Assembly (NCBI RefSeq): GCF_046000175.1
Contig: NZ_JBEOMB010000049.1
Location: 18,988 to 82,987 of the forward strand
Reading direction: 5' to 3'
From: Rhodoplanes sp046000175
Lineage (GTDB): Bacteria > Pseudomonadota > Alphaproteobacteria > Rhizobiales > Xanthobacteraceae
Length of the DNA stretch: 64,000 bases
Shown here: positions 1-8,490 of the stretch, one piece after another
Position numbering within the stretch: the stretch's first letter is position 1
How the letters are laid out: each line of letters begins with the position of its first letter
The notes under the pieces: model-generated
What the model was told of the DNA's origin: nothing
What the model saw: only the letters and a program-made list of their open reading frames with translations
The model's database searches: none
Made by a program: the position numbers and the translations under genes

Positions 1-480
1 GTCGGCTTCGGTCCCCTGCCCTACTGGCCAGACGTGCGCGGCGCGCCGCATCCGCCGCTGCTCGGCGGCGGCAGCCTGTGGGTGCTGCGCGGCAAGAGCG
101 ACGCCGAATATGCGGGCGTCGCGAGGTTCTTCGCCTACCTGTCGCAGCCGGCCGTGCAGGCGCGCTGGCACCAGACGACCGGCTATCTGCCGATCACCCG
201 CGCGGCTTGGGAGGCGAGCCGCAAGAGCGGCTTCTACGAGAAGAACCCGGGCGCCGACATCGCCATCAGGCAGATCGGCCTCGCGGCGCCGGCGGCGGGC
301 CGCAAGGGCCTGCGGCTCGGCTCCTATGTGGTGATCCGCGACATCATCGAGGAGGAGGTCGAGCAGGCGCTCGCCGGCGCCAAGACGCCGGCCGCCGCCC
401 TCAAGGCCGCCACGGCCCGCGGCAACGCCGTGCTGCGCGACTTCGCCGCCCAGAACACCACGGCGTCCGGGGCGAGGTGA
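1..480 (+). CDS. ugpB: sn-glycerol-3-phosphate ABC transporter, periplasmic binding protein (C-terminal part)
   Basis: The frame is open from base 1, so the gene starts upstream; 159 residues and the stop are visible. UgpB captures glycerol-3-phosphate and its diesters in the periplasm for the UgpAEC importer. The fragment keeps the family's C-terminal blocks: the WHQTTGYLPITRAAWE stretch, SGFYEKNPGADIAIRQ and GLRLGSYVVIRDIIEEE. In many bacteria this system belongs to the phosphate-starvation response, which is notable because a Pho-box-preceded betaine-lipid pair lies 54 kb downstream. The transporter's other genes are not in view and would have to lie upstream, since the next gene is unrelated and on the opposite strand. 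Identity is strong despite truncation. Confidence 0.93.
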   Translation, partial: VGFGPLPYWPDVRGAPHPPLLGGGSLWVLRGKSDAEYAGVARFFAYLSQPAVQARWHQTTGYLPITRAAWEASRKSGFYEKNPGADIAIRQIGLAAPAAGRKGLRLGSYVVIRDIIEEEVEQALAGAKTPAAALKAATARGNAVLRDFAAQNTTASGAR

Positions 481-546
481 GGACACGGATGGGGCGGGGT
501 TAGGACACCGCAAGGCGGGAGCTGCTGCGTTGCCCCGAAGAAGGTC

Positions 547-682
547 TCGTGTCCCGGGCGCGGCGCGACGCGCCGCGAACCGGGACCCAGGGGCCACCCG
601 ACGAAGCGCCTGCCCTGGCGCCCCTGGGCCCCGGCTCTGCGGCGCGTCAGGCCTTGGCCTGCCGCGCCTTGTCCGGGGCACG
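547..682. repeat. palindromic intergenic repeat, family A (copy 1)
   Basis: Two arms of the type CGTGTCCCGGnnn and nnnCCGGGGCACG enclose GGGACCCAGGGGC and its complement, so the unit can fold into a large hairpin. Related units lie at 18942-19060 and 33497-33636. It fills the gap between ugpB and the convergent LssY-domain gene and may act as a transcription end for both. No coding signal is seen here. Confidence 0.7.
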
Positions 683-745
683 CGGCCTCGGTACCCGGGG
701 GGAGCCGCATCATATCCCGGAGGCGCCCTGCCCGGCGCGCGGCAC

Positions 746-1564
746 TCACTCCAGCCGTGCCACCGTGATCTCGCCGTCGGCCTTGTAGTGGTTGACGCGG
801 CGGGCCGGTACGGTCTCGCCGGCGCGCACGAAGGTCGGGTCCTCGATGACGCGGCGCTCGCTGAGCTCGGCGACGATCAGGTCGCGCTCGGCATTGGTGT
901 CGTCGTCGGTCGCGTGGGTGACCTGGAAGGTCAGCCGGGTGAAGGACAGGCCGGTGTCACGGGTCGCGGCGCCGACCCACAGCACCGTGTCGCCCTCGGG
1001 CGGCGGCGGCGTGCCGAGCCAAAACTCGGGTGAGGTCGGCGACACGTCGGCGCGGTCGAGCCCGAGCGCCCAGAAACGGACGTGATGGCGTTGGCGCGGG
1101 CTGTCGCCGATCGGCTTCTGGAAGCCGATGTCCTGGCCGCGTCCGAACAGATGCAGCGTGCTGAACGGCGCCGTCGGATAGGGGCGGTTCAGGACGAAGG
1201 CCCGCACCATCCGCCACGATGAGGCGAGCGACAGCGGATCGGCCTCCGCCCACCCGGCGGCCGCGAAGGCGGCGCGCAGCTGCGCCTTCGTGCCGACCAG
1301 CACCAGATTCACCGGATCGCCGGGCAGCCCGTCGACCGTCATGGTGAAGCTCGGGATGCTGGTGCGGCGCAGGATGCGCAGGCCGCCGCGCACCGCCCGC
1401 GGCAGGATCACGTAGGCGGCGAGCCCGTAGGTGACGGCGACGGCGACGATCCAGGGCAGCCGCTGGTCGGCCGTGTCGAACACCACGAAGACGATCAGCC
1501 ACACGGTGACGACGCCGATCAGGGCGACCAGCAGACGCTGCACCAGCCGAACCAGCAGTCTCAT
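746..1564 (-). CDS. LssY C-terminal domain protein, membrane-anchored
   Basis: A 272-residue protein with two N-terminal membrane segments (about residues 8-30 and 36-55) followed by a soluble domain that matches the LssY C-terminal family. Signs of that domain are the GDPVNLVLVG block, the AAGW...ADPLS..S..M motif, the LFGRGQDIGFQKP block and the HHVRFW block. LssY-type domains are often fused to PAP2 or DedA membrane proteins; here the domain stands alone with its own anchor. Biochemical function is unknown. The ATG has a GAGGGG ribosome site six bases upstream. It is a single gene, with family B repeat sequence upstream and family A downstream. Confidence 0.82.
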   Translation of the reverse strand: MRLLVRLVQRLLVALIGVVTVWLIVFVVFDTADQRLPWIVAVAVTYGLAAYVILPRAVRGGLRILRRTSIPSFTMTVDGLPGDPVNLVLVGTKAQLRAAFAAAGWAEADPLSLASSWRMVRAFVLNRPYPTAPFSTLHLFGRGQDIGFQKPIGDSPRQRHHVRFWALGLDRADVSPTSPEFWLGTPPPPEGDTVLWVGAATRDTGLSFTRLTFQVTHATDDDTNAERDLIVAELSERRVIEDPTFVRAGETVPARRVNHYKADGEITVARLE

Positions 1565-1600
1565 CTGCGCCCCTCGATCGGTTTCCGCCGACGTCGCCCC

Positions 1601-1686
1601 ACACTCCGCTCACTCCCGCGGAAGCGGGAGTCCACGGCGCCACGACGTGCGGCCCTGGGTCCCCGCGGTCGCGGGGACGAGCGGGC
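1601..1686. repeat. palindromic intergenic repeat, family B (copy 1)
   Basis: Contains the paired units CTCCCGCGGAAGCGGGAG and GTCCCCGCGGTCGCGGGGAC, separated by CCCTGGG. Each is a small hairpin and together they form a larger imperfect palindrome. Related copies are at 16774-16860 and 22264-22350. It lies upstream of the LssY-domain gene. Confidence 0.7.
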
Positions 1687-1723
1687 ATCACGTCTGCCCA
1701 TGGCCGAAGGTCCAATCGCGGCG

Positions 1724-2377
1724 TCAGCCGCCGAACGTCCAGGTGCGCGGCGCCGCGGTGCCGCCGGTCCTCAGCATCGTGTCGAGCAGCAGGAGCGCGT
1801 CCGCCGTCATGTCGGCGTCGAGCAGCGCGCCGTGACGGTCGTCGCGGGCGCTGGCGTCGAGAGCGAGGCGGTCGCACACCGCGGTGAGCGATGTCGAGGC
1901 GCCCGGAAACAGCTGCGCATAGAGCCGCTGGGTGCAGACATAGCGCGACTGCGGGTAGGCGCTCTCGCCCCAGGCGATCGCCTTGGCGCGGGCGAACTCG
2001 TAATCGAGGAAGCTGCGCTCGTTCTCGGCCGCGTGGGCGACGATCGGCGCCGTGCCGATGATGTCGCGCACCCGGTCGAGGATCGCCGGGAAGCGCGGCG
2101 CGGTCTTCAGATCGCTCGGCTTGATGCCGTGCACCTTGATGGCGGCGGGCTCGATCGGCGCGTCGGGATTGACCAGCGTGCGGAAGCTCTCGCCCTTGCG
2201 CCAGCCGTCACCCTCGCGGACGAGCTCGACGAAGCCGACCTCGATGACGAGACCGGGCGCCCGCCAGCCGGACGGCTGCTTGCGGATGAAGCCGACGTCC
2301 GGGGTCCGCTTCCCGGTGGTCTCCGCATCGAAGGCGACCAGCCGGTCGAAGCCGTCCAAGAATCCGGGCGCGTGCAT
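1724..2377 (-). CDS. DnaQ-like 3'-5' exonuclease (DEDDh type)
   Basis: A 217-residue protein with the three exonuclease motifs of the DNA polymerase III epsilon / RNase T fold: Exo I FDAETTG (D17, E19), Exo II AHAAENERSFLDYE, and Exo III with the DEDDh pattern DDRHGALLDADMTADA, where H and the second D are the catalytic pair. It should remove nucleotides from 3' ends using two metal ions. It lacks the C-terminal region that epsilon uses to bind the polymerase, so a stand-alone repair or trimming enzyme is more likely than the replicative proofreader. The ATG at 2377 is chosen over an in-frame start 13 codons upstream because AGGAG lies just before it. Confidence 0.85.
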   Translation of the reverse strand: MHAPGFLDGFDRLVAFDAETTGKRTPDVGFIRKQPSGWRAPGLVIEVGFVELVREGDGWRKGESFRTLVNPDAPIEPAAIKVHGIKPSDLKTAPRFPAILDRVRDIIGTAPIVAHAAENERSFLDYEFARAKAIAWGESAYPQSRYVCTQRLYAQLFPGASTSLTAVCDRLALDASARDDRHGALLDADMTADALLLLDTMLRTGGTAAPRTWTFGG

Positions 2378-2581
2378 GGGCTGTCTCCTCAAGGCCGCCG
2401 CTCGATCACGGCCCATTATGGCGCAGGCTCACGGTGGCATGCCACCGGTTCGAAAAGCCCCGTGCTCCTCCCGGAAATACCGGATGGCGCCGCCGGTCAC
2501 GGCGCCTAGCATCGTGATCGTCCTCGGGTCGCCCCGGCGCGCCCTGGTCGATCCCGGAGGTTGGAAGACTGGAGGTTCGGC

Positions 2582-2857
2582 ATGGACGCGGATCGAAGGC
2601 CCGGACTCGTCAGCGGCCTGATCGTGTTCGTCGGCAGCATCGGAGCGCTGTTCCTGATCGCGCGCTTCACCCATTTCGTCTTCATGGTGATCAAGGATCC
2701 CGACCGGTTCTCGGCCGCGACGATCGCGCAAGGCGCCCTGATCGCCGCCGGCATCCTGCTGGTCGGTGGGATCGTCGCGGCGGCCCGGCTGCTGCTCGCC
2801 CGGCACGACCCGCACGATCACGGCCCGGTCGGCCACTGGTCGCGCCGCGCCGCCTGA
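2582..2857 (+). CDS. small two-helix membrane protein, unknown function
   Basis: A 91-residue protein with two clear hydrophobic stretches (about residues 9-30 and 52-73), a short polar linker rich in D and R, and a histidine-rich tail (RHDPHDHGP). I do not recognise the family. The ATG at 2582 is preceded by GGAGG six bases upstream, which supports it over an in-frame TTG 21 bases earlier. It diverges from the exonuclease gene and faces the MFS gene, so it is probably transcribed alone. Confidence 0.72.
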   Translation: MDADRRPGLVSGLIVFVGSIGALFLIARFTHFVFMVIKDPDRFSAATIAQGALIAAGILLVGGIVAAARLLLARHDPHDHGPVGHWSRRAA

Positions 2858-2876
2858 GCGCGACGCATCGGCTCCG

Positions 2877-4052
2877 TCAATCGATTCGACCGGCCAGCGC
2901 GGCGCCGGTCGGCGCGTCCGGTGTCGCGGCCAAATAGCGCCGGTGCAGCAGAATCGCCTGGACGACCAGCGCCGGCAGGGCGGCGAGCAGCAGCAGGCGC
3001 GCCGGCACGCCAGCCGCGAGCGCCGCCGCAGTGGCGAGGCAGGCCGCGATGCCACCGACATCCCAGCCGGCCTCCGCCCGGTAGTGGAACCGCACCGCGC
3101 AGGGGGAGGTCTTGGCGGCGTTGTAGACGGCCGTCATCAGGGTCGGGACGTAGAGGCCGAACAGCGCCGTCGAGGCCAGCGCGGCGACGACGACGCCGGT
3201 CGGCGTGTCCGCCAGCGCGACGCGCAGCAGCACCACGGCCGTCATGGCGGCGAGGTTCAGCCACACGGCCCGGGCCGCATGGCCGGCGTCGATCAGGCGA
3301 CCGAGCACCAGGCCGCCGACGGCGCCTGCGAGCGCCGCCGCCCCCAGGAGACCGCCGAAGGCGTCGAAGCGGCGGTCGAACGTCTCGAACATGATCAGGC
3401 CCCAGGTGACGGCGAAGCCGCACATCAGGAAGCCGTCGGTGGCGAACAGCCGCACGCCGTCGCGGAACGGCGCCGGGCCGTGATCCTCGGCGATCACGAC
3501 GTCGGGCACGCTCACGCCGCGGAACGGCACGATGGCGATCAGCGCGACCACGGTCGCGGCCGCGAAGGCGGCCCAGCCGTGCCAGGTCAGGAGGAGGCCG
3601 CCGACGACCGGCGCCACCGTGTCGGCCAGGACCATCACGACGGTGCGCACCCCGATCTGGGCGCCGCGCTCGCCGACGTCGCCGGCGGCCGCGAACACGG
3701 CGTGGTAGCAGGTCCAGTAGACGACGTCGGCGATCGCGACGGCGAGCACATAGGCCGCGATGGTCCACGGCCGGCCGGCATCGACCAGCGCCAGCACCGG
3801 GAACTGGCCGGCGAACAGGACGCAGCCGACCAGCATGGCGGTGCGCAGGCCGGCGCCGCGGATCAGCGCGAAGGCGGCCGGTCGGGTGACCAGCCGCAGC
3901 CCCAGCATGGCGCCGAGCGCCAGGAACGCCCCGGCCGGCGACAGCCCGGCGCGCAGCAGCACGGCGAAGAAGAAGATGCCGGCGAGCCCCCAGGCGAGCT
4001 GGCGCAGCCCGGCATGCACGGCCAGCCGGTTGATATCGGGATTGCGGAACAA
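2877..4052 (-). CDS. MFS-type permease
   Basis: About 391 residues with 11-12 hydrophobic helices and typical MFS features, such as the charged turn GLRLVTRPAAF between early helices and the mid-protein loop around DHGPAPFRDG. Substrate is unknown; no signature separates drug efflux from metabolite transport. Start choice: a TTG at 4052 has GGAG six bases upstream and begins the conserved part (LFRNPDINRL). The ATG at 4109 has no good ribosome site, and codons further upstream run through a repeat element, so a longer product is unlikely. Confidence 0.78.
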   Translation of the reverse strand: MFRNPDINRLAVHAGLRQLAWGLAGIFFFAVLLRAGLSPAGAFLALGAMLGLRLVTRPAAFALIRGAGLRTAMLVGCVLFAGQFPVLALVDAGRPWTIAAYVLAVAIADVVYWTCYHAVFAAAGDVGERGAQIGVRTVVMVLADTVAPVVGGLLLTWHGWAAFAAATVVALIAIVPFRGVSVPDVVIAEDHGPAPFRDGVRLFATDGFLMCGFAVTWGLIMFETFDRRFDAFGGLLGAAALAGAVGGLVLGRLIDAGHAARAVWLNLAAMTAVVLLRVALADTPTGVVVAALASTALFGLYVPTLMTAVYNAAKTSPCAVRFHYRAEAGWDVGGIAACLATAAALAAGVPARLLLLAALPALVVQAILLHRRYLAATPDAPTGAALAGRID

Positions 4053-4145
4053 TGGGGTCTCCGGGGGCGCTGCGACGCCGCTGCGATAGCACACAATCGA
4101 TGGCGGCATGGCGGCAGGCCCCGCAGACGACAGACGGGGAGTTCC

Positions 4146-4312
4146 GGGCCACCCCCCTCCCCAGCCCTCCCCCACAAGGGGGAGGGAGCAGGCTGCGGCC
4201 CGAATCAAACTCCGAAACGACAAACGAGCACGCGCAATGTGCAGCGCAGAGACGCCGCGGCTCCTGCGTTCCCTCCCCCCTTGTGGGGGAGGGACAGGGA
4301 GGGGGGTGGCCA
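4146..4312. repeat. palindromic intergenic repeat, family E (copy 1)
   Basis: Two outer arms (CCACCCCCCTCCC on the left, GGGAGGGGGGTGG on the right) flank two inner hairpins, each of the form CCTCCCCC-ACAA-GGGGGAGG or its complement. Related units are at 49383-49540 and 63770-63890. It sits between the caspase-like gene and the MFS gene and is read through by a spurious N-terminal extension of the latter. Confidence 0.75.
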
Positions 4313-4370
4313 CGAACTCGGCGTCGGCGGCCAATCATCACCAGCCACACGCGTCACGCGCGCTAAAAAA

Positions 4371-5837
4371 TCACTCCGGCGTGAGGACTTCCTCGCCGCG
4401 GCCGGCTTCCCACAGGCCGGTGAGGCGGCCGTCGCTGCCGAGCGCGTAGACGACCGGGGTCGCGGCGCCCCAGTCGACGGTGAGGATGTTGCCGTCGAGC
4501 CGGCCGGTGCCCTGATAGCTCGATCCGACCTTCCAGTTCAGCCGGTAGCGGTCGCCGTCGCGGCGTAGGGTAAGCGTGCCCGAGTAACGGCTGCCGTCGG
4601 CATTGCGGCCGGCGACCCGGTAACGGCCCTCCTGCGGCGTGGCGCGGCCGGGCGCGGCGAGCGCGAAGGGGACGAGCCGCTCGGTCGCGGTGCCGTCGGC
4701 CCATTCGCCGTCCAGCACGGCGCCGGCGCCCGCCCCGAAGCTGTAGACGACCGGGTGCGTGTCGCCCCAGTTCACCACCAGCATGCGGCCGGCGAACTCG
4801 CCGCTCCCGCGGAAGATCTGGCGGCCGATCCACCAGGTGAAGCGCATCCCGTCGGCAGTCGGCTGCAGCGCCACCATGCCCTTGTAGCGGCTGCCGTCGG
4901 GGTTGCGTCCGTCGGCCCGGTAGATGCCGGCGAGCTGCGGCGCGATGGTCGCCTGCGTCGGGCGCGGCTCGCGCGGCGCTGCGACCGGCGGCGGCGCCGG
5001 GGCGGGTCCCACGGCCGGGGGCGGCGACGGCGGCGGGACCGCCCCGCCGGGAGCGAGGGCCGCTTCGCGAAAGACGAAGTCGCCGAAGAAGGACGACGAC
5101 AGCCAGGGCGTCTGCTTGCCCGCCGTCTCCTGATAGACGCCCTTGAGGGTGCGCTTGAACGTGTCCTCGAGATTGAGGCCGGGGGTCAGCAGGGCGCGGG
5201 CGAGGTGCTTGGTGTAGGGGCTGTTGCGGCCCTCGCCGTCGAGCGCCACGGCGCCGGGCGAGGTCGAGAAGGAGACGAACAGGCGGGCGCCGCTGTCGAT
5301 CCGCGACAGGCCCTTGGTGCCGGTGCCGGGCAGCGGGTTGTCGCGGCAGGCGTCGAGCACCACGATGTTGAGCGTGTTGCCGGCGGCCGTCATGGCATCG
5401 ACCACGTCGGAGGCGGGAACCGAGGCGGCGCGCAGCTCCTCCGGGGTCGGCGCCTTGCTCATGACCGGCACGATGTAGTTCTCGCCGCCGACCTGGATGC
5501 CGTGCCCGGCGAAGAAGAACAGGCCGACGCCGCCGCGCGCCTTCAGCGTGTCGGTGAAGCGCTTGACCGCCGCCTGCAGCGCGGGCTGGTCGGCATTGGT
5601 GGCGAGCGTCACGTCGAAGCCGGACTGGCGCAGCGCCGCGGCCATGTCGGTCGCGTCGTTGACCGGGTTCGTGAGCGGGGCGAAGCCGTAGGCGGCGTTG
5701 CCGACGATCAGCGCGGTGCGCGCCTCGGCGGCGGCACGTGCGGCCGTTCCGCCCTGCAGAACCACGGCGAGGATGAGCAGAACGGCGACGAAGGGAAGGA
5801 TCGCGGCCCGGACGGGTCGTGCCATGCGGAGTTCCAT
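4371..5837 (-). CDS. secreted caspase-like (peptidase C14) protein with two C-terminal beta repeats
   Basis: A 488-residue protein. A hydrophobic N-terminus (residues 10-37) looks like a signal peptide or anchor. Residues 40-260 form a caspase p20-like domain with the catalytic pair in FFFAGHG (H112) and VVLDACRDNP (C164). A proline-rich linker (about 265-300) leads to two tandem units of about 75 residues, each opening with GRN(P/A)DGSRY(K/S)G and ending in a VVNWG or TVDWG strand plus a VVY(S/A)(F/L)G strand. These peptidases usually cut after basic residues, and some act in stress responses or programmed death; the role here is unknown. An alternative ATG lies four codons downstream. No partner gene is adjacent. 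Confidence 0.85.
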   Translation of the reverse strand: MELRMARPVRAAILPFVAVLLILAVVLQGGTAARAAAEARTALIVGNAAYGFAPLTNPVNDATDMAAALRQSGFDVTLATNADQPALQAAVKRFTDTLKARGGVGLFFFAGHGIQVGGENYIVPVMSKAPTPEELRAASVPASDVVDAMTAAGNTLNIVVLDACRDNPLPGTGTKGLSRIDSGARLFVSFSTSPGAVALDGEGRNSPYTKHLARALLTPGLNLEDTFKRTLKGVYQETAGKQTPWLSSSFFGDFVFREAALAPGGAVPPPSPPPAVGPAPAPPPVAAPREPRPTQATIAPQLAGIYRADGRNPDGSRYKGMVALQPTADGMRFTWWIGRQIFRGSGEFAGRMLVVNWGDTHPVVYSFGAGAGAVLDGEWADGTATERLVPFALAAPGRATPQEGRYRVAGRNADGSRYSGTLTLRRDGDRYRLNWKVGSSYQGTGRLDGNILTVDWGAATPVVYALGSDGRLTGLWEAGRGEEVLTPE

Positions 5838-5970
5838 GCGAAAAGCCCGCCGCGGGACGCGGTATCACGGGCCGGCACGGAACCATAACGGCCGCTTTTA
5901 GGCTCGACAATATCGATAGCTTCTCGCGCGACGAGCCGTCGGAAATGCTGGTCGGATGCATCGAATGCGG

Positions 5971-6005
5971 CGGCGGGGGACCGGTCGGAAACTGGTCCCC
6001 CGCCG
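5971..6005 (-). terminator. strong hairpin after the manganese catalase gene
   Basis: A 15-pair stem (left arm CGGCGGGGGACCGGT, right arm ACTGGTCCCCCGCCG, one G-U pair, loop CGGAA) lies 17 bases beyond the catalase stop. There is no clear T-tract, so it may be an mRNA-stabilising hairpin rather than an intrinsic terminator. Confidence 0.5.
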
Positions 6006-6022
6006 GGCGTCCGAGTCGGAGG

Positions 6023-6901
6023 CTACTCGGCCGCCTTGGACGGGACCGGCGTCGCCGGGGTGCCATAGGTGCGGGGATCGACCTGGCCGAGCCGGCCGTC
6101 GTCCTCGGTCAGCGGCTTGATCTTGGTGAACGAGAACTGGCCCTTGCCGTCCACCGAGGCGCCCTTGGCCCAGCGGCCCTTGCTGCTCTCGCCGCTGTCG
6201 GAGGCGTTGATGAACTGGTAGGCGACGTCGCTCTTCTCCAGCTCCTGCGGGAACTTCGCCGGCACCGGCGTCTCGTCGAAGCCTTCGGCCTCCAGCTCGG
6301 CGATGGCGGCGAGCCACTGGTTCTGGTGCATGGTGTCGCGCGCGATCAGGAACGAGAGCATGTCGCGCACGCCCTTGTCCTCGGTCATGTTGTAGAGGCG
6401 GCAGACCTGCAGCCGGCCCTGACTCTCGGCCGTGACGTTGAAGCGGAAGTCGGCGAGCAGGTTGCCGCTGGCGATCGTATAGGCCGAGGTCCACGGATTG
6501 CCGATCGAGTCGGTCGGCCGCGAGCCGGAGCCCGACACGATGACGTGCTGCGGGTTCATGCCGGCGACGATCGCGTCCTCGACGCGCGCACCCCCCATCA
6601 CGGCGCCGACCAGCGAGTTCTTCGCCATGTCCTCCTGCGCCTCGACCGGCGAGGTCTCGAGCAGCCGCGCGATCATGGTGGCGAGCATCTCGACATGGCC
6701 GATCTCCTCGGTGGCGATGTCGATGATCATGTCGCGGTACTTGGCGGGGCCGCGACAGTTCCAGCCCTGGAACAGATAGGTCATCATCACGCTGATCTCG
6801 CCCCACTGCCCGCCGAGCGGCTCCTGCAGCATCTTGGCGAAGATCGGGTCCGGCGCATCCGGCCGGGCGTTGTATTGCAGCTTGCGCTGATGCAGGAACA
6901 A
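6023..6901 (-). CDS. manganese (di-Mn, non-haem) catalase
   Basis: Breaks hydrogen peroxide into water and oxygen at a dimanganese centre in a four-helix bundle. The 292-residue product carries all expected metal ligands at family spacing: E35 (GGQWGE), E66 and H69 (ATEEIGHVE), E159 and H192 (LIARDTMHQNQW), the last pair 33 residues apart as in characterised enzymes. The start is taken as TTG at 6901, where MFLHQRKLQY begins exactly like the family and GAGGAG lies seven bases upstream; an upstream in-frame start would add 60 unrelated residues. It is a single gene with its own upstream region and a strong hairpin after it, consistent with a general-stress gene. Confidence 0.93.
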   Translation of the reverse strand: MFLHQRKLQYNARPDAPDPIFAKMLQEPLGGQWGEISVMMTYLFQGWNCRGPAKYRDMIIDIATEEIGHVEMLATMIARLLETSPVEAQEDMAKNSLVGAVMGGARVEDAIVAGMNPQHVIVSGSGSRPTDSIGNPWTSAYTIASGNLLADFRFNVTAESQGRLQVCRLYNMTEDKGVRDMLSFLIARDTMHQNQWLAAIAELEAEGFDETPVPAKFPQELEKSDVAYQFINASDSGESSKGRWAKGASVDGKGQFSFTKIKPLTEDDGRLGQVDPRTYGTPATPVPSKAAE

Positions 6902-7202
6902 AGCCGTTCTCCTCGTCTGCGCGCGTCGACGCGATCGTATCGGATGACGGCGGGCATGGCCTCGCCGACAGGTCAATCCGAGCGGGAGAGAGGCGTTCCG
7001 CACATCGGTTCGATCTCCGGTCGACGCCGCCGCGCGTGTCGCGACGGCGGAGAGTCGAGCGGCCGACGGGGCGACGGCCATCGAGGCACGATGCGACCGG
7101 CGAAGGCGGCCCGGCCCCCTCGTGATCGCGCGACGATACCGATCACGGACGCGCCGGACCGCCGACGCGCGTCGTGATCAGCTCGGTCCGGACCTGATGT
7201 GA
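6902..7202. other. gene-free stretch upstream of the catalase
   Basis: About 300 bases with no ORF that looks real. It holds the ribosome site for the catalase and presumably its promoter. An imperfect repeat of GATCAG lies near 7174-7205. I could not identify a convincing sigma-factor or OxyR site. Confidence 0.5.
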
Positions 7203-8342
7203 TCAGTAGGGCTGCAGCGACGCCGCGGGCGGCCGGGGCGGCTCGGCATACCCGGCGCCACCATACCCGCCGCCGGACACCGGCCCGGCAGAAACCGGCC
7301 CGCCCGACACCGGCAGGCTGCCGGCCGGCGTGCTGCCCCAGGTTCCCTCCTCGATGGCGCGCCGGATGACGCCGCGGATCTGCTCGTTGGAGAGGAACAG
7401 GTCGTGATTGATCACGCCGAAGCCGCTCGTCGAGGCGTCGATGACCCGGATGCCGACGCCCTCGAGCTGCGCCTTCTCGGCGGCACCGACCCGGGTGACG
7501 CCGCCGGCGATGATCCGCGACACCGCGAGGGCGCGGTCGTTGGTCGCCGTCACCACGGTGATCTTGTCGGCGAGCCGGCCGATCCGGCCGACCGAGGAGA
7601 CGAACACGTCCATGTCGATGTCGGGCGAGGCGAACACGATCGCGCCGATGCGATTGACGAGATCGTCGCCGCGCCGCGCATGGACCTGGCGCAGCGCCTC
7701 CAGGGTCAGCATGGTGCCGATCGAGTGCGCCACGATGTTGATGCGGCCGACCGTCGGGCTGACGACGAGCTGGTCCAGCACGCGGTCGAGCGAGTCGCGC
7801 GACCACATCACGCTCTCGCGGTCGTAGCCGTAGTCGAGCAGCTTGGCCCGCGACGGCCACGAGAACAGCATGCTGGCGCCGCGGAACGACACGCCGTCGG
7901 AGAGCTTCACGGCGTCGAGCGCCGCGGTCTCGAAGGTGGTGTTGTAGCCGTGGACGTAGAGGAGGAGATCGCGCCCGGTGGGCACGCCGCGGAAGAGATC
8001 GTCGACCTGACCGACCCGATCGATGCCGAGGAGCTTCCAGTCCGACAGGCCGACGGCGGCGAGCGAGAAGCGGCTGCTGTCGGGCGGCTGCAGGCGCGCC
8101 TTGGCGATGGTGAGCGGCCCGCGCTCCGCGCCGAACCAGGGCGACGCCTGGGCGCCGTTGGCGGCGCGGCGATTGGTGGCGACCATCAGGCTCGGCTGCG
8201 TCGCGAGCGCCGAGGCGTCGTAGACCGGCGCGTCGGCGCCGACGCTGGCACAGCCGGCGAGCGCCAGCGCGGCGCCTGCCGCACCCGACGCGAGCAGAAA
8301 CGCCCGGCGCGTCGGCGCCGTTCTGTTCGTCTCCATCGTCAT
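7203..8342 (-). CDS. Tat-type lipoprotein, DUF900-like alpha/beta hydrolase
   Basis: A 379-residue protein. The N-terminus has a twin-arginine motif (TRRAFLL), a hydrophobic core and a lipobox ending LAGC (C31), so it is predicted to be exported folded and lipid-anchored. The rest is an alpha/beta hydrolase of the DUF900 type: LLYVHGYN (oxyanion-hole region), nucleophile elbow AHSIGT (serine about residue 207), and a late histidine in VINHDLF. Substrate is unknown; related proteins are called esterases. The C-terminus is a Gly/Pro/Ser-rich tail with repeated SGGPVS-like units. The ATG at 8342 follows GGGA; an ATG two codons later is possible. Confidence 0.82.
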   Translation of the reverse strand: MTMETNRTAPTRRAFLLASGAAGAALALAGCASVGADAPVYDASALATQPSLMVATNRRAANGAQASPWFGAERGPLTIAKARLQPPDSSRFSLAAVGLSDWKLLGIDRVGQVDDLFRGVPTGRDLLLYVHGYNTTFETAALDAVKLSDGVSFRGASMLFSWPSRAKLLDYGYDRESVMWSRDSLDRVLDQLVVSPTVGRINIVAHSIGTMLTLEALRQVHARRGDDLVNRIGAIVFASPDIDMDVFVSSVGRIGRLADKITVVTATNDRALAVSRIIAGGVTRVGAAEKAQLEGVGIRVIDASTSGFGVINHDLFLSNEQIRGVIRRAIEEGTWGSTPAGSLPVSGGPVSAGPVSGGGYGGAGYAEPPRPPAASLQPY

Positions 8343-8490
8343 CGTGTCCCGCGTGCCGCCGCGGCGCTCGCTGGCGCCCGGCCGTTCCCCGTCCCTTCCC
8401 TGATCCCCGATCGCGGCGAGAGCAGGGCGAGCCCGTGATCCGGGCCCGCTGAACGCGACGGTGTCGTCGGCCGAAAACGTTACCGCCGGG

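Noticed and set aside
547..682. Palindromic repeats considered as CRISPR or insertion sequences
   Set aside because: Units are not regularly spaced, there are no unique spacers of constant size, no cas or transposase genes and no target-site duplications that I could see.
2877..4334. Longer MFS protein starting at 4334
   Set aside because: The extra N-terminus is the translation of a family E repeat; a TTG with a good ribosome site begins the conserved part.
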